Shown here: positions 10,640 to 20,501 of the stretch, one piece after another
Layout of the letters: the number at the start of each line of letters is the position of its first letter
Numbering within the stretch: the first letter of the stretch is position 1
Assembly (NCBI GenBank): GCA_949987565.1
Contig: OX465115.1
Coordinates: 3,940,004-4,004,003, forward strand
DNA: 64,000 nucleotides
Direction of reading: 5' to 3'
DNA from: Luidia sarsii
Lineage: Eukaryota > Echinodermata > Asteroidea > Paxillosida > Luidiidae
The notes under the pieces: generated by a model
Told to the model about the DNA's origin: nothing
Databases searched by the model: none
The model's input: only the letters and a program-made list of their open reading frames with translations
Made by a program: the position numbers and the translations under genes

Positions 10640-13600
10640 ATGGCGGATTTTGGGCACGATTCCGGCGGTAGAGTGAAGGTTAGTCCGTCATTGCCATTCA
10701 TTCTAAAGCCTTCATGTTTTAGAAATGTATGGGAAAGGACACATATGAACTCATTAATGATAGGAGACTGCTCACGAATAAAGATAACGATTAGATCTAG
10801 GGCAAGCGGCCCGTCAAAAGTTACACGTGAGGCTGCCCTACTCCTAGTTGCGGTAACCGTAACCCTCATCCTCCCGAAGGTCGGAGACCTGAGGGTTACG
10901 GGAACGTATGTACAAAATTATAGCGAGGTTTTTGTTTTTACCATTTTGGAAACACCACTGTCCCGATCGCCCCCTTTTTCCACCCTTTTGAAAATCGCCA
11001 CACACAATCTAAGGACATGCACTTGATCCCAAATGTATACTGAATGTGATCAGATAACTCAAAACATCGTGGGTAAAATACTTTTCCGAAAAACGGGCAG
11101 AAACTCACCAAAATACTGTCTGTAAATGTCCCGTCAACGTCTCCGCCAGGTTCGGAATCCGAACCTGGCGCCTCGACCAATCAGCGCTTAGTCTCGTGAC
11201 ATATTCCCGCACGACGGCTATTTGTTGTTTCGCAATAACAGTCCACACTCGTGGTGCGCGCGCAGGTCATCGTCCTGTGAAGAGCCGACTGGTACTGTAT
11301 ACAACCATGGATATGCGCGCGCACCACGAGTGTGGACTGTTATTGCGAAACAGCAAATAACCGTCGTGCGGGATATACGTCACGAGACTAAGCGCTGATT
11401 GGTCGAGGCGCCAGGTTCGGATTCCGAACCTGGCGGAGACGTTGACGGGACATTTACAGACAGTATTTTGGTGAGTTTCTGCCCGTTTTTCGGAAAAGTA
11501 TTTTACCCACGATGTTTTGAGTTATCTGATCACATTCAGTATACATTTGGGATCAAGTGCATGTCCTTAGATTGTGTGTGGCGATTTTCAAAAGGGTGGA
11601 AAAAGGGGGCGATCGGGACAGTGGTGTTTCCAAAATGGTAAAAACAAAAACCTCGCTATAATTTTGTACATACGTTCCCGTAACCCTCAGGTCTCCGACC
11701 TTCGGGAGGATGAGGGTTACGGTTACCGCAACTACCCTACTCCGTACTCGCCTGAGTAACTTACTTAAAATCGGTGTTTCTTTTTAACTTGAGCTTAAGG
11801 CCAGGATTCTACCATTCTATTTTTACAGTCCATTCGTTCAGATCACGCTGCAAACATTTACCCCGAATTCCAACGACTCGTCTATTTTTTCCCCCAAGCA
11901 TTGTACTGGAGTGCTCAACTTCATTGTGTTGTTGTTGTTGTTGTTGTTGTTTTTCACAGGGCATTAACCTTGTCAAGCCCATCGTGTACGGAAACATCTC
12001 GCGCTACTTTGGCAAGAAACGGGAGGAGGATGGACACACTCACCAATGGACAATCTACGTCAAGCCGCACCGGAACGAGGTGAATAAATGCTATCGAAAA
12101 CCTAAACCCAAATCAGACCACCAATTCAATTTAATTAATTTAAAGTGTGATGTAGACACATTTATCCATTGTCTGGCACAACCACTTGCCCAGAAAATTT
12201 GACATACCGAGGACTGTCATCTAGTTCAGTAGTTGACACATACATTCCACATGATCATGAATTTGGGGAAAACTTTAACTTTTTAAGTCCAATTAGGATT
12301 TTGTCCACCTGTTTGCATTGAAGGTATTAAACTAAAAGGTTTCCCCAATTTCTGTTCGCACACGTCTAAGTTTCCAAATTTTCAGAGGGTCGGATGTTTT
12401 GATCCTAGCACTAGCAGGAAGATCTTTTTCAAAGGCAGGGGAAAGGTCAGTGATAAAAAAAAGATGGCAGGTTCTCTCGTTAGCTCTGCAATGAATGTAT
12501 CCCTGGGGAGAAGAGACTGTGGCCAGCGGGCAGCCATAAGATAGGAGGCAGAGGACAGTTGAGAATGAACTGAAGAGCATGGGGCTTGGCCTCAAGACAG
12601 CCCCCTGAGATCAGCTGCAAGACAGAGCCAGGTGGAGCTCCTCTGTGTTACCTCGAGCGCCAGACTGCTCGGAGGAGGAGTGAGTAAGTGCCAGGGTTAG
12701 CTGTTGCAAAGCTTTACGATGCATCGTAAGCCAACTTACGATCGATGGCCCATCGTGTGTTGTGGTAGGCCGTGTGGTTTCTGTGCATCGCTCATGGTCT
12801 TGCCATTGATCGTAAGTTACCATGAGTCTGGTGATGAGTTTGGATTTCACAAAGCTTTATGATGCATCGTAACTCAACTTACGATGGATGATAACCCATC
12901 GTAAGTCATGATAAGTCGTGTGGTTTCTGTGCATCACTCGTCGTCTTGCGATCAATATCGACCGTAAGCTGCGATGAGTTTGGTGAAATCGACCGCAGGT
13001 CTTCGGCATTTGGGAGGTAATGGGTCGGCTCATTCCTTTGCCAAAACGAGTTCGTAACATCTTGTGCCGCTCAGTTAAGCACAGAGTAAGGATCCGATTA
13101 AGACAACTCGTTCCTTCGGGCCAAGTCAGGTCGTACCATTGATCCATGGAGAAAATAAAGTGTAATTCATCGCTGAAATACACCCAGTAGTGAGTACTGA
13201 TACATGTCATCAGTTTGTCACGGATGAGCTTAAAGCCCCTACACAACATTGGTCGAGGTCAAAGAATAGCATCCATACGTTGTCTGATCCAACATATGCA
13301 TGAAGTAGCACACCTGTGAACATTTAAGCTCATTCCACCAACCGAGTCTAGAGAAATTAGTGAAAAAACACTTCATTTGTTTCGCAAAAATGCAGCATTT
13401 AACGCCGTACTGTTCCGAAAAATAGTTTAGATCTCGGTGAGACGTAAACTATTTCTTTTACTCATTTCTCCCAAAATACAACATTTTAGGCAGAAATATT
13501 TCAGTGAGAGGTTTCTACTAATACTATAACCATCTTCAAACTGTAAATCTGTGAACATTTCTGTTTTTCAGTTTTGACAGATTCACATTGTTCCCATTAA

Positions 13601-16600
13601 ATTTTGTCCTCAACTCCGCAGGATATGTCGACATACGTCAAGAAAATTCAGTTTAAGCTGCACGAGAGCTACACTAATCCAATTAGAGGTATGACCATAT
13701 GACAAACAAGATTTGCATAATTATCTCAAGATAGTTGCCCTTCCTAATGTGTAGTAAGCGCTGTATGCTCAGTGCTTTGTGCTTTGCCCGATTGCCTGCT
13801 GATCTGCATCAGTGAGAATGTACATTATTCAAAGAGGGTTTGCCCTACGCAATGTGTAGTTAGCACTCTATGCTCGGTGCCTTGCCAGATTGCATGGTGA
13901 TTAGCATCGGTAAGAATATACTTATTTCAAAGAGGGCTTGCACCAATTGACATAATGAGCACTGTATAGTCAGTGCTTAGTGCTTTGCCTGATTGCCTGC
14001 AGGATAGATAAGATATGATGACTAATCAGAAGGGGGTCCCATTTAAAGGTTGGATAGCTCATCATGTTGTTAGAGCACTGCTACGTTAAGCTTGAGGCCC
14101 GGGTTCAAATCCGGGCCCAGTCAAATATTCTCCACTGTTCTCATGAAACGATGAATCAAAATTACTGGTGCATTTTCGTGTCTTACAAGAATTGACTCGG
14201 TGAATCAGGATTTAATATCTTTACCAAGGCTCGTATTAAACACCTCAGGCTCTTGTTTTTTTTTGTCTTTCCTCTGCTCTGGGGGGATCAGTTGTCAGTA
14301 AACCTCCCTACGAGATTCAGGAGACGGGCTGGGGCGAGTTTGAGATTATCATCAAGATTTTCTTCGTGGATCCCAACGAGAGACCGGTAAGTTTTGTCCC
14401 GAGGAAGTAAATAAGTCTTCAACTGAAAACAAATACGATACTCTTACTATGCAGTGTACAGACATATTGCAACTTTCTGACATAAACTGACTAAAATGCT
14501 AATCTTAAACGCAGAGGGCCTTACAGTTCGATCCTCGTAGGACCTTTCCTCAAAGGCTGAAGTTGAAAACGAATGCAATCAATTTGGGATGCGATCGCTG
14601 GAGATATGGCAGTTAACTGCTTCTGACTGGCACCACCACCCCATTAGGGATAGTTGACTGATTTCGTGAAGGCCGCAGTCTACGGACCGGATTGTTTAGG
14701 TGGTAAGATCACTGGTGTGATACAGCCACAGTTGGGTTCAAACCTGATCCGACAACATTTCCGTAGCCGTTTTGTATGAAAGTGTTTACAGATTTCTCTC
14801 AGGCTTCCTTCCTTTTTATTAGGATTTACCGTCACTGAATGCCTTTCAACCCCATAGGAATGCGATCTATATCCGACCACACAAAATAAACATTTTAAAA
14901 AAGAAGAAAGATTCTTAATGCACGGTGACTGCGCAAACTTCACCACAAACAGCCTGAAATCTCATCATCTCTATGATAAACAAACGAGAGAACCATTGCG
15001 ACAGGTATGCTTTATGCTGTGTTAATCTCTTTCCTCTCTTTCCAGGTGACATTGTACCACTTTCTGAAGCTATTCCAGACGGACACTAATCTCTTCCTTG
15101 GCAAGAAGACCCTGGTTTCTGAGCACTACGACGAAATGGTATGCCCCGCGGCTGCTGCACTGCACCATATCAACTCAAATGACTACCTACCCTAACCACA
15201 TAGTAGTCCACTTTACTCTTGAAGTGCAACAGGGATTTGTTTTCTCTGAAACAATTCATTGGCCTTCAGTGATTTTCAGGAAATGACTTTGTCGGTCACT
15301 TACATCCCTGCTAAAGTTCTTCAAAAACTGTTGTGTGGGGAGCTGGCACGGTTGAGTCAACCCCTTTCCCAATTTCTATTTTGCTGTCTCAAACAAAAAC
15401 ACCACACATTCTTGAGAAGAGTAGATTAGGATATGGTGAGACTATGGTCAGCAATAGATATTAGTCTACTAGAGCAGTGGTGCAATCCTACTCCACCCAA
15501 TGGAGAATTATGGGGTCTGGAATTCTTGGGAGGGTATAAAATTGCAGTTTTTCGAGTCGCAGCTCATCGACCTACATGTACGTGTCCTAGAACTATGCAA
15601 ATCTAAAGCAAGATCGCTCGCAGAAAGACAACGCGGGAATTAATGGACCCAAGCCCGGGTTTTTGGGGGGTGTGTAGATCCTTGCGGGACCTTTCTCAGA
15701 AGGTCCGGCGCAGATTGAAATCTCGGGTCCCTCAAGCTGGGGAGATTTGTGGACAGTTTTGGCGGCGGTATTGCGACCTCGAAATAGACCCACCTGCATT
15801 TTGATGAATCTTGTGTCGTCTTTGCCCGTTTCTTCCTCGTAGATCTTCCAAGACCCCACAGCCATGATGCAGCAGCTACTGTGCAGCTCCAGAGTCCTGA
15901 CGTTGGGGGCGCACAAACACGAGACAGACTGTAAGCAAAGTCCTCCTGAAAAAAATTATAAAAACAAACAAAAACGCCGCATAACAGTCCCTAGTCATGC
16001 GTAATTTGGAAGAAACAGAAAAATAGCCACAGAAATTAAATTCAGAATCAGATTGAAATTTTGTTTATTGGGAAAAAAATGGTTGTTGTTCGCATCGGAG
16101 TGACAGTAGGGGTGCGATCCCTGGAGATGTACAGCAGTCAGTGGGTCTGACTGGAGTCCCCATCGCAACAAAGTTGGTTGATTATTTGAGAAAGGCCGCC
16201 ATCTAAAGTGCTGGATAGCTTAGGAGTGCCGTTTCCTTAAACTAGGGGGTTCAAGCCATTGTCCGCGTACGGTTATGTTTTCTTTGCCTTTTTCCCCCCT
16301 CCAAACTATTTTATCTGATGTTGATTGTTCCACACTCCGGCAAAGACTAGTTGACTATTTGGGAAGGCCACCATTTAAGGGCTCGATAGCTAAGATGGTA
16401 AGAGCGCTTAAGTCTGTAAGCAGTTCGCATCACTGTCGGTATAGAGTCCGCCAGCCTGGCAAAGACAAGTTGACTATTTAGGGAGACCACCATCTAAGGG
16501 CTGGATACCTTAGATGGTAAGAGCGCTGGTATGCAAAACCAGAGGTCTCAGATTCAAGTTCTTTGCCAATTTTTCATTTTTGTTTTTAAACTTCCTAGTC

Positions 16601-16840
16601 GGAATCGTTTGAAGGTCATTTGATTGATTTTTAATTGTCCCAGTTAACGAGCTGGAGGAGAAGACAGTGACCGCCCTGCAGTCGGCCCGGAAGAAGATCC
16701 GCTTTGAGATCACGGAGCTGAACGACAGGCTGAAGCAGAGCAAGGACACCATCACCCACTTCAAGGAGGAGATCAGGAAACTCGAGGAGCAGGAGCGCAA
16801 GAAGGAGCGGGAGAAGGTCAAGGAAAAGGTCCCCTCGTGA
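10640..16840 (+). CDS. YEATS4: YEATS domain-containing protein 4 (GAS41), 7 exons
   Basis: This is a histone acyl-lysine reader and a shared subunit of SRCAP and TIP60/p400-type chromatin complexes. Exons: 10640-10678, 11960-12079, 13622-13688, 14292-14386, 15046-15138, 15843-15930, 16644-16840. All junctions are GT-AG and in phase; the sum is 699 nt, 232 residues, against 227 in human. The N-terminus ([13 protein letters not shown]) and the block [15 protein letters not shown] follow the family closely. The YEATS fold spans about residues 14-135; the acyl-lysine pocket residues are present as LHESY (66-70) and GWGEF (88-92). Residues about 170-225 form a charged coiled coil ending [13 protein letters not shown]. 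The start was chosen because it aligns with the family N-terminus and follows two CCAAT boxes. Neighbours are unrelated in function. Identification rests on recalled homology and is strong. Confidence 0.97.
10845..11734. mobile_element. 890-bp palindromic foldback transposon, 9-bp TSD (MULE-like)
   Basis: The arms 10845-11264 and 11314-11734 are almost perfect reverse complements around a 49-bp spacer. The ends are TAGTTGCGGTAACCG and CGGTTACCGCAACTA, and CCCTACTCC is repeated directly outside both ends (10836-10844 and 11735-11743). A 9-bp target duplication with very long TIRs is the hallmark of Mutator-like foldback elements. It lies in intron 1 of YEATS4. Twin 80-codon ORFs, one per arm in opposite strands, are a consequence of the palindrome and show no family signature. 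Confidence 0.88.
12700..12995. mobile_element. CGTAAG hairpin MITE, two copies in tandem
   Basis: Two ~145-bp units each contain AAGCTTTACGATGCATCGTAA, TTACGAT...GATGGCCCATCG or similar, GTGTGGTTTCTGTGCATC and a closing GAGTTTGG. The terminal words TTTCACAAAG and TTTGGTGAAATC are inverted matches. The same family occurs at 21588-21726, 44572-44695 and 50137-50283. Confidence 0.75.
13020..13220 (-). pseudogene. Possible Tc1/mariner-like transposase remnant
   Basis: The minus-strand translation contains [17 protein letters not shown] followed by [10 protein letters not shown]. This resembles the second-aspartate block of Tc1/mariner transposases (a W..V.FSDE..F pattern followed by W..G). No intact ORF or flanking TIR is seen, and the stretch is squeezed between two MITEs. 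This is motif recognition only; a chance match is possible. Confidence 0.4.
13234..13575 (-). mobile_element. TTAA-type MITE (family A), truncated copy
   Basis: TTAA at 13230-13233 is followed by AGCCCCTACACAACATTGGT, then a sequence collinear with the reverse complement of the complete copy at 56076-56381 (ACGTTGTCTGATCCAACATA, AACGCCGTACTGTTCCGAAA). The other end is missing. It lies in YEATS4 intron 2. Confidence 0.8.
13735..14015 (-). repeat. Three tandem units of the GCAAAGCACTGAG repeat (reverse)
   Basis: The units carry CAGTGCTT(AG)TGCTTTGCC-GATTGCCTGC and read as the reverse complement of the 95-bp minisatellite at 41056-41500. They lie in YEATS4 intron 3. The shared unit at two loci shows that the family is dispersed as well as tandem. 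Confidence 0.75.
14049..14122 (+). repeat. tRNA-like SINE head
   Basis: TTGGATAGCTCATCATGTTG (A-box-like) and GGGTTCAAATCCGGGCCCAG (B box closed by a G/C-rich stem) lie 50 bp apart. The stem ends do not close into a tRNA acceptor of correct length, and the copy sits in an intron among relatives, so it is a SINE rather than a tRNA gene. Confidence 0.65.
14640..14760 (+). repeat. SINE copy in YEATS4 intron 4
   Basis: It has the 5' block CACCCCATTAGGG...GAAGGCCGC followed by a diverged A box (TTGTTTAGGTGGTAAGA) and B box (GGGTTCAAACCTG). The layout is the same as in the copy at 30845-31060. Confidence 0.6.
16080..16600 (+). repeat. Cluster of tRNA-derived SINE copies (YEATS4 intron 6)
   Basis: Three successive partial copies carry GCCACCATCTAAGGGCTGGA-type 5' blocks, A boxes (GATAGCTAAGATGGTAAGAG, ACCTTAGATGGTAAGAGCGC) and, in the last one, AGGTCTCAGATTCAAGTTC plus a CTTTGCCAATTTTTC tail ending 45 bp before the exon 7 acceptor. 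Confidence 0.75.
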
Positions 16841-16848
16841 GGTCACAT

Positions 16849-17110
16849 GACAAGTCACATGGTGGGATCTCAAAAGGGGCCGAGGACGTCATTGCACGAG
16901 ATAACATGACAACTTGTCATTGACAAGTCACATGGTGGGATCTCATAATGGGCCGAGGATGTCATTGCACGAGATAACATGACAACTTGTCATTGACAAG
17001 TCACATGGTGGGATCTCATAATGGGTTGGGGGCATCAATGCATGAGGTCACATGACAAGTCACATGGGGGCATCCCATAATGAGCCGAGGACATCAATGC
17101 AGGAGGTCAC
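16849..17110 (+). repeat. 73-bp minisatellite in the YEATS4 3' UTR
   Basis: Units beginning GACAAGTCACATGG start at about 16848, 16921, 16994 and 17051 (spacing 73, 73, 57). The array begins immediately after the stop codon (16838-16840) and lies upstream of the AATAAA at 17305, so it should be transcribed in the mRNA. Confidence 0.8.
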
Positions 17111-17304
17111 ATGATCTCCTGATAAAACTAAAAACCGCACATAAAACCTCATGTTGTGTCGTCTGAACTAAACTTCAGTGAATAATTACAAGCTCCCTTC
17201 TTTGAGACTGGAATAGCAAAACCAAAATCTTAGGTTTGAGTGAGTACTGGTAAAGGCAGTAAGTGGGATCTTTTGTCTCCAACACTAAACTGAAACCTTG
17301 GAAT

Positions 17305-17310
17305 AATAAA
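17305..17310 (+). terminator. Polyadenylation signal of YEATS4
   Basis: A canonical AATAAA lies 465 bp after the stop codon and is followed by a T-rich stretch (GACTTTGTTTTAG). No nearer canonical signal was seen. Confidence 0.6.
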
Positions 17311-17612
17311 GACTTTGTTTTAGACTGGGTCGCTAATTAAAAACCAAATTACTGTAATGTGTTTTTCACAGGGAAAGATGTAAATAAAGTGTACAGTTAT
17401 TGTAAAAAAAGGAATACTTTCTTCTGCTGGTGTAATTTTTGTGCATTTCTAATTCAGACCACTTTTTTGTATGTGCTGGGGTTTGAAATCCTAAAATATT
17501 TTAGAAATTTCGGTGTGAAATTTCAGATGTCTCTTTCTGGTGCAGATGATTGAGGAATAAGAAGGAAAAAGACGAGGAAAAATCAAATGTGAATGACAGA
17601 AGATGGACAAAT

Positions 17613-18172
17613 TAAGAAAGCTGGTAGACAGACCAGTGGGTGAGATCAAAGGGAAGGGCAAGCAGTAGGGAAGGGATCAAAGGAGGAAAGCTGGTAGACA
17701 GACCAGGGTGAGATCAAAGGGAAGGGCAAGCAGTAGGGAAGGGATCAATGGAGGAAAGCTGGTAGACAGACCAGGGTGAGATCACAGGGAAGGGCAAGCG
17801 GTGGAGAAAGGATCAAAGGAGGAAAGCTGGTAGACAGACAAGGGTGGGATCAATGGGAAGGGCAAGCAGCAGGGAAGGGATCAATGGAGGAAAGCTGGTA
17901 GACAGACCAGGGTGAGATCAAAGGGAAGGGCAAGCAGTGGGGAAAGGATCAAAGGAGGAAAGCTGGTAGACAGACCAGGGTGAGATCACAGGGAAGGGCA
18001 AGCAGTGGGGAAAGGATCAAAGGAGGAAAGCTGGTAGACAGACAAGGGTGGGATCAATGGGAAGGGCAAGCAGTAGGGAGGGGATCAAAGGAGGAAAGCT
18101 GGTAGACAGACCAGTGGGTGAGATCAAAGGGAAGGGACAAGCAGTAGGGAAAGCGTCAAAGGAGGAAAGCGA
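17613..18172 (+). repeat. ~67-bp minisatellite, about 8 units
   Basis: The units carry GGAGGAAAGCTGGTAGACAG, CAGGGTGAGATCAAAGGG and AAGGGCAAGCAGTAGGGAAG. The same unit in the same orientation forms a second array at 43120-43530. Single reverse-orientation units sit inside dispersed repeats at about 19590-19650 and 40795-40885, which shows where the arrays came from. Confidence 0.88.
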
Positions 18173-18180
18173 TTACCCTA

Positions 18181-19359
18181 CACCAGCCAGTGGACGTGTC
18201 ACGCGTTGACCCCAAATTTCTCGTCCACACAAATCGAATGTCACGTGAGCACAGCGAAAGCGGCCTTGAAAAAGGCTTCGGAAAATTGTCGTTTTCTATG
18301 CCTCAGCGTATCAAATCCTTTCAAATCCAACTTTTCTAGGTAGTTGAAGATCTAATGCGTGCCTCCAATAAGGTTTTTCTTTTCCAAAAGGATGATTAAT
18401 ATGTATTTTGAGGGTTGTTATTTTACCGAAAAATCGACTGAAAAAGTGCGACGTAAATTCTTATTTTTCTCGACGAAAACAAAAGTCTCCTCTTAGCTGA
18501 GGTAATCATGGGAAAGAGTGTACCTTGATCTAGCAAAACCCCGTGAAGATGATGTCGTAGGTGTTTTAAGAATGCGATGTACACCTGAAGTTCTCAACGA
18601 GTCCCCCACTTTTTAACGTAGGGGATCGGCCGCCATTATTCGAGCAGGAAAATCCGTGACCTTGTGACCTGAATGGAAAAGCGCGCGCCCTGATTGGACA
18701 ATGCCAAGTTAGCCTGCTGAATATTAATAAGTCATTGCTTGGGCACACATGTACTGTACAGTACATGTACTGCACGGCCGGGTATTGTAATTGTGATTGT
18801 GTACATGATATGTACAGTACACGTACTGTACATGTACTGTACATGTACACGAGCAGACCATGATTGTGTACGGAAATGGGCCTACTTCGGTGAAATCTCG
18901 CGAAAGTCGCCAATTTTCAGTTGGCGATTTGAGCCGAAAACGGAAAGGCTCCTCCTTGTATTATACATGTACATAAAGCATTCAATCTCCCCTTTCTCGT
19001 GAAATATGTGGTTTATTTCGACTGTTTTTAAGAATTCGATGTACACCTACGGAAAACTGGCCGTCGGATTTTGGTCCAGAAAGTATGCATTTTTTGGTCG
19101 CGCTGTTACATGTCCAAAATATTAACGAAAGTGGACATATTTGATATGAAAATAGAGAGCACGATGTCAGCTATCCACTTACCACGCCATCTTGGCAGCA
19201 CCTATGCTACATCGGGGTATTTTCCTGTGTTTTCCGTAGTCTCGAATTCAGTCTCGCAAAACCTCGTGTAAGCCGCGGCGCAAATTCGTGCGTGACCCCG
19301 GACGAGAAAACTCGGCTATAAAGGCCCGTACGCGTGACACGTCCACTGGCTGACACGCT
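18181..19359. mobile_element. Foldback-ended element, ~1.2 kb
   Basis: CAGCCAGTGGACGTGTCACG at 18184-18203 is the reverse complement of CGTGACACGTCCACTGGCTG at 19333-19352, and TTACCCT occurs outside both ends (18174-18180 and 19360-19366). Further inverted similarity inside the arms is patchy (TCTCGTCC, GTGACC). The middle has dense GTAC palindromes (18745-18850). No transposase is seen. The exact ends are uncertain because the outermost TIR bases do not match. Confidence 0.6.
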
Positions 19360-19429
19360 TTACCCTCTTGTAAAGATGTAGGCGTACAATTTGATATTTA
19401 ATTGATTTCTTATCTGGCAAAGACTAGTT

Positions 19430-19775
19430 GAACATTTAGGAAGGCTGATTCAACCACATGACCTCAACATCCAGGAGGGAAATGCATGGCATATTTTATC
19501 AATAATCCTTCGTTAGTGTTCACTTCCCCAATTCTCTCTTTGACTATTTCCCTTTGATGTTTCCCCCCTATACTACCTAATCCTTGTCCAAACCCCCGCC
19601 GTTCCCTTTGATCTCACCCTACCAGTTATATCCTCTGTCTGCAGTCCGTGTCCCTGTTGCTCTCTCCTTCCTAATAATTATTATTATCATTGTTTCTGTC
19701 CCTGTCATTCTGACTATGAGAATGGTCATGCTAGGAACGTCAGGTCGGGCCCCTACGAAATGACGGCTGCAAGCT
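19430..19775 (+). repeat. Dispersed repeat copy (family F, with degenerate hairpin core)
   Basis: The copy is collinear with 40625-41030. It has CACATGACCTCAACATCCAG, then TTAGTGTTCACTTCCCC, TCTCTCTTTGACT, TTTGATCTCACCCTACCAG, TGTCCCTGTCATTCTG, and ends with AGAATGGTCATGCTAGGAAC-GTCAGG, a degraded version of the GAAAGGTCCTGCTAGGATCG hairpin. Confidence 0.65.
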
Positions 19776-20501
19776 GGGTCTAGACTTGGGCTAGTGTTTT
19801 CATTTCTTTCATTTCTTACGATATCGCGGGCATTTTACGAACGAACTATGGAACACAGTTTTCAGGTGAATGCTCTGCACATAACAGGCGAGGTAAACCT
19901 TCAAGTTCAGTGCCAAAGCACAAGCTACGTGCATGTACACGTACATTGTCAGGAGCTTGCGTGACGTGGACGGAGCCCGAGTCTGACCCATGGGTTCAGT
20001 ATTCGGCCATAAAGGTTCACTCGCATTGATCTCCTTAATGATTATTATGGAGATCGATGCTCACCACAGAGAGCTCTATAATAGAGCTCTATGATGTTCA
20101 CTCATTTTTAGCCATGCTGGAGTAAGCGCGTGATGTGACGTCAGAGGTCAATATAGAGCGCTGCGCGTGCGCGCGTGCGAAGTATTCGAACGCACTCATC
20201 AGACTGACTTTCGCCCATAGAGCTTTTTGCTTCCGCCACTTCGCGTGCGCGTATCTTTGCGTCACCTTGAGCGTGGGCGCGGTTTACAAAGGCGTTCTCG
20301 CGCACTTGAGATAAAATTAAAAATGGTGACTGGTTTTTAACTTTATTTCAGTACTCAATAGACAATTGCAATATCAAGCACGGCTCTTTGTCGAGGCATA
20401 GTGGCTCTTTCTTGAAAGTGGATTATCTACTGACGTACGTAAGACTTGGGTAACAATGTATTTCAGTTCCTGACTGTAAAGAGATATAAGGTAATGTTAC
20501 C
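19776..20501. other. Upstream region of the TSP1/PYG-repeat gene
   Basis: No gene is seen. There is a perfect palindrome AGAGCTCTATAATAGAGCTCT (broken by nothing but its centre) at about 20072-20092 and a CpG-rich block at 20100-20300, which may be the promoter of the gene starting at 20502. No TATA box or initiator can be assigned with confidence. Confidence 0.4.

Larger units (their letters stand above)
12080..13621. other. YEATS4 intron 2, repeat-filled
   Basis: No separate gene is supported. The intron contains two tandem copies of a CGTAAG hairpin MITE (about 12700-12990), a possible Tc1-like transposase remnant on the minus strand (13020-13220) and a TTAA-type MITE (13234-13575). Confidence 0.6.

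Noticed and set aside
10938..11641. Twin identical 80-codon ORFs in opposite orientation
   Set aside because: They are the same sequence in the two arms of the palindrome. No domain or codon-use signal; part of a non-autonomous element.
14049..14122. A tRNA gene
   Set aside because: A- and B-box words are present, but no complete cloverleaf or proper acceptor stem; sequence and context match the SINE family.
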